Assembly: GCF_022810405.1 (NCBI RefSeq)
Contig: NZ_JALGQE010000002.1
Location: 310,001 to 374,000 of the forward strand
Direction of reading: 5' to 3'
From: Rhodococcus sp. ARC_M5
GTDB lineage: Bacteria; Actinomycetota; Actinomycetes; Mycobacteriales; Mycobacteriaceae
Length of the DNA: 64,000 bases
Part shown: piece by piece, positions 62,632 to 64,000 of the stretch
Numbering within the stretch: position 1 is the first letter of the stretch
Layout: each line of letters begins with the position of its first letter
Position numbers and translations under genes: made by a program
Notes under the pieces: generated by a model
What the model was told of the DNA's origin: nothing
The model's database searches: none
What the model saw: the letters and a program-made list of their open reading frames with translations, nothing else

Positions 62632-64000
62632 TCAGGCCTGAGACGGCTTGACGATGGGAAACAGGATCGTTTCGCGGATCCCCAACCCGGTCAGCGCCAT
62701 CAACAGACGGTCGATGCCCATGCCGGTTCCGGTGGTCGGCGGCATGCCCTGTTCCATCGCGGCGAGGAAGTCCTCGTCGAGCACCATGGCCTCGTCGTCG
62801 CCCGCGGCGGCTTGGCGCGCCTGGTCCTCGAAACGCTCACGCTGGATGATCGGATCGACCAACTCGGAGTAGCCGGTGGCCAGCTCGAACCCACGGACGT
62901 ACAGGTCCCACTTCTCGGTGACGCCTGGCTTGCTGCGGTGCTGACGCGTCAGCGGGGACGTCTCGACCGGGAAGTCGCGGACGAACGTCGGTTCGGTCAA
63001 CGCGTCGCCCACCTGGTGTTCCCACAGCTCCTCGACGAGCTTGCCGTGGCCGTAGATCGGGACGCCGTCCTTGCGTGGCACCTCGACGCCCACCTTGTCG
63101 GCGATGGCGAGCAACTCGTCGACGGTCGTGTCGGGGGTGACGTCGAATCCCAGCGACTCCGACAGCGACGGGTACATCTCGAGCGTCGTCCACTCGCCGC
63201 CGAGATCGTAGGTCGTGCCGTCGGGCAGTGTGACGACCGTGGATCCGAGCGCTGCCATGGCCACTTCCTGGACCAGCTCACGCGTCATCTTCGCCGAATC
63301 GTCGTACGTGCCGTAGGCCTCGTACGTCTCGAGCATCGCGAACTCCGGCGAGTGCGAGGAGTCGGCACCCTCGTTGCGGAAATTGCGGTTGATCTCGAAC
63401 ACCTTCTCGATACCGCCGACGACGCAGCGCTTGAGGAACAGCTCCGGCGCGATACGCAGGAACAAGTCGGTGTCCATGGCATTGGAGTGCGTGACGAACG
63501 GCCGGGCTGCCGCGCCGCCGTGCAGCGTCTGCAGCATCGGGGTCTCGACTTCGAGGAACCCGCGACGCTCGAGTGCATTGCGTAGTTCTCGGACGACGGC
63601 GATGCGCTTGCGGGCAGTCTCACGCGAGGCCGGGTTGGTGATCAGATCCAGGTAGCGCTGCCGGATCCGCGTCTCTTCGTTCAGTTCCTTGTGCGCGACG
63701 GGCAACGGCCGCAACGACTTCGATGCGATCTGCCACGCGTCGGCCATGACGCTGAGCTCGCCGCGTCGGGAGCTGATGACCTCACCGTGCACGAACACGA
63801 AGTCACCGAGGTCGACATCGGACTTCCACTCCGCGAGAGCGTCCTCGCCGACGCCTGCCAAGCTGATCATGGCTTGGAGTTGGGTGCCGTCACCCTCCTG
63901 CAGCGTGGCGAAGCACAGCTTCCCGGTGTTGCGAACGAAGATGACACGACCGACGACTCCGACCGTCAGGCCGGTGGTCGTATCGGGTTCGAGCTCGGGG
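62632..64000 (-). CDS. lysS: Lysyl-tRNA synthetase (N-terminus beyond window)
   Basis: A class II synthetase entering from the right edge; about 456 residues are visible. Reading enters as [17 protein letters not shown], so the ATG at 63870 is internal and the true start lies past 64000. An OB-fold anticodon-binding domain ([17 protein letters not shown]) precedes the catalytic core with motif 2 ([18 protein letters not shown]) and motif 3 ([13 protein letters not shown]). A ring of conserved Glu/Asp follows motif 2. In M. tuberculosis lsr2 separates it from clpC1, recalled; here 274 bp of non-coding sequence do. Confidence 0.95.
   Translation of the reverse strand, partial: PELEPDTTTGLTVGVVGRVIFVRNTGKLCFATLQEGDGTQLQAMISLAGVGEDALAEWKSDVDLGDFVFVHGEVISSRRGELSVMADAWQIASKSLRPLPVAHKELNEETRIRQRYLDLITNPASRETARKRIAVVRELRNALERRGFLEVETPMLQTLHGGAAARPFVTHSNAMDTDLFLRIAPELFLKRCVVGGIEKVFEINRNFRNEGADSSHSPEFAMLETYEAYGTYDDSAKMTRELVQEVAMAALGSTVVTLPDGTTYDLGGEWTTLEMYPSLSESLGFDVTPDTTVDELLAIADKVGVEVPRKDGVPIYGHGKLVEELWEHQVGDALTEPTFVRDFPVETSPLTRQHRSKPGVTEKWDLYVRGFELATGYSELVDPIIQRERFEDQARQAAAGDDEAMVLDEDFLAAMEQGMPPTTGTGMGIDRLLMALTGLGIRETILFPIVKPSQA

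Overview
The window is GC-rich, densely coded actinobacterial chromosome. Mycobacteriales hallmarks include an EspR-like regulator, an MhuD-type haem-degrading protein, LpqE, CarD, DisA next to RadA, ClpC1, a WhiB3-like protein, an Rv1733c-like membrane protein and a ClpB gene under a HAIR plus SigH-type promoter. The mix fits Rhodococcus or a close relative; no rRNA or tRNA gene was seen, so the genus is inferred from gene content. No phage, insertion sequence or CRISPR array was found.

Layout. (1) 1-17.5 kb resembles, from memory, the M. tuberculosis Rv0364-Rv0385 neighbourhood: DedA, a GH76 enzyme, a SpoU methyltransferase, pyrE, a proline-rich membrane protein, clpB and a globin-reductase. 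It is interspersed with an SDR, a MarR/MFS pair, and a long alanine-rich surface protein overlapping a lipoprotein-type sortase. (2) 17.5-29 kb is accessory: an EspR homologue, TetR with a CYP102-like P450, dinB, a tightly coupled GGDEF-EAL/bluB/lipoprotein operon, and a DUF2637/WhiB pair. (3) 29-39 kb is metabolic: gluconate kinase with its GntR regulator, a trehalose-phosphatase fused to a GH15 trehalase-like domain, a LacI regulator, a zinc/manganese ABC importer and the pxpABC 5-oxoprolinase genes. (4) 39-64 kb follows, again from memory, Rv3579c-Rv3598c: rRNA methyltransferase, cysS, ispF, ispD, carD, lpqE, radA, disA, an Rv3587c-like protein, carbonic anhydrase, mutY, hydrolase, mhuD, clpC1 and lysS. 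It has local insertions: a TetR/MFS drug-efflux pair, a second GGDEF-EAL protein, OsmC, a secreted lipase and a beta-lactamase-like hydrolase. The lsr2 gene expected between clpC1 and lysS is absent.

How the genes work together. Stress proteolysis and disaggregation are represented by clpB and clpC1. Second-messenger signalling is prominent: disA (c-di-AMP) and two membrane GGDEF-EAL proteins (c-di-GMP). IspD/IspF feed isoprenoids, PxpABC recycles 5-oxoproline, and the TPP-GH15 fusion may turn trehalose-6-phosphate into glucose.

The points most worth a second look are a paired 51-bp hairpin repeat at two distant sites (about 32.7 and 59.6 kb), one copy encoding the C-terminus of a protein; the lipobox-bearing sortase with its apparent catalytic arginine missing, beside a membrane-tailed coiled-coil protein lacking LPXTG; the TPP-GH15 fusion; and the GGDEF-EAL/bluB coupling.
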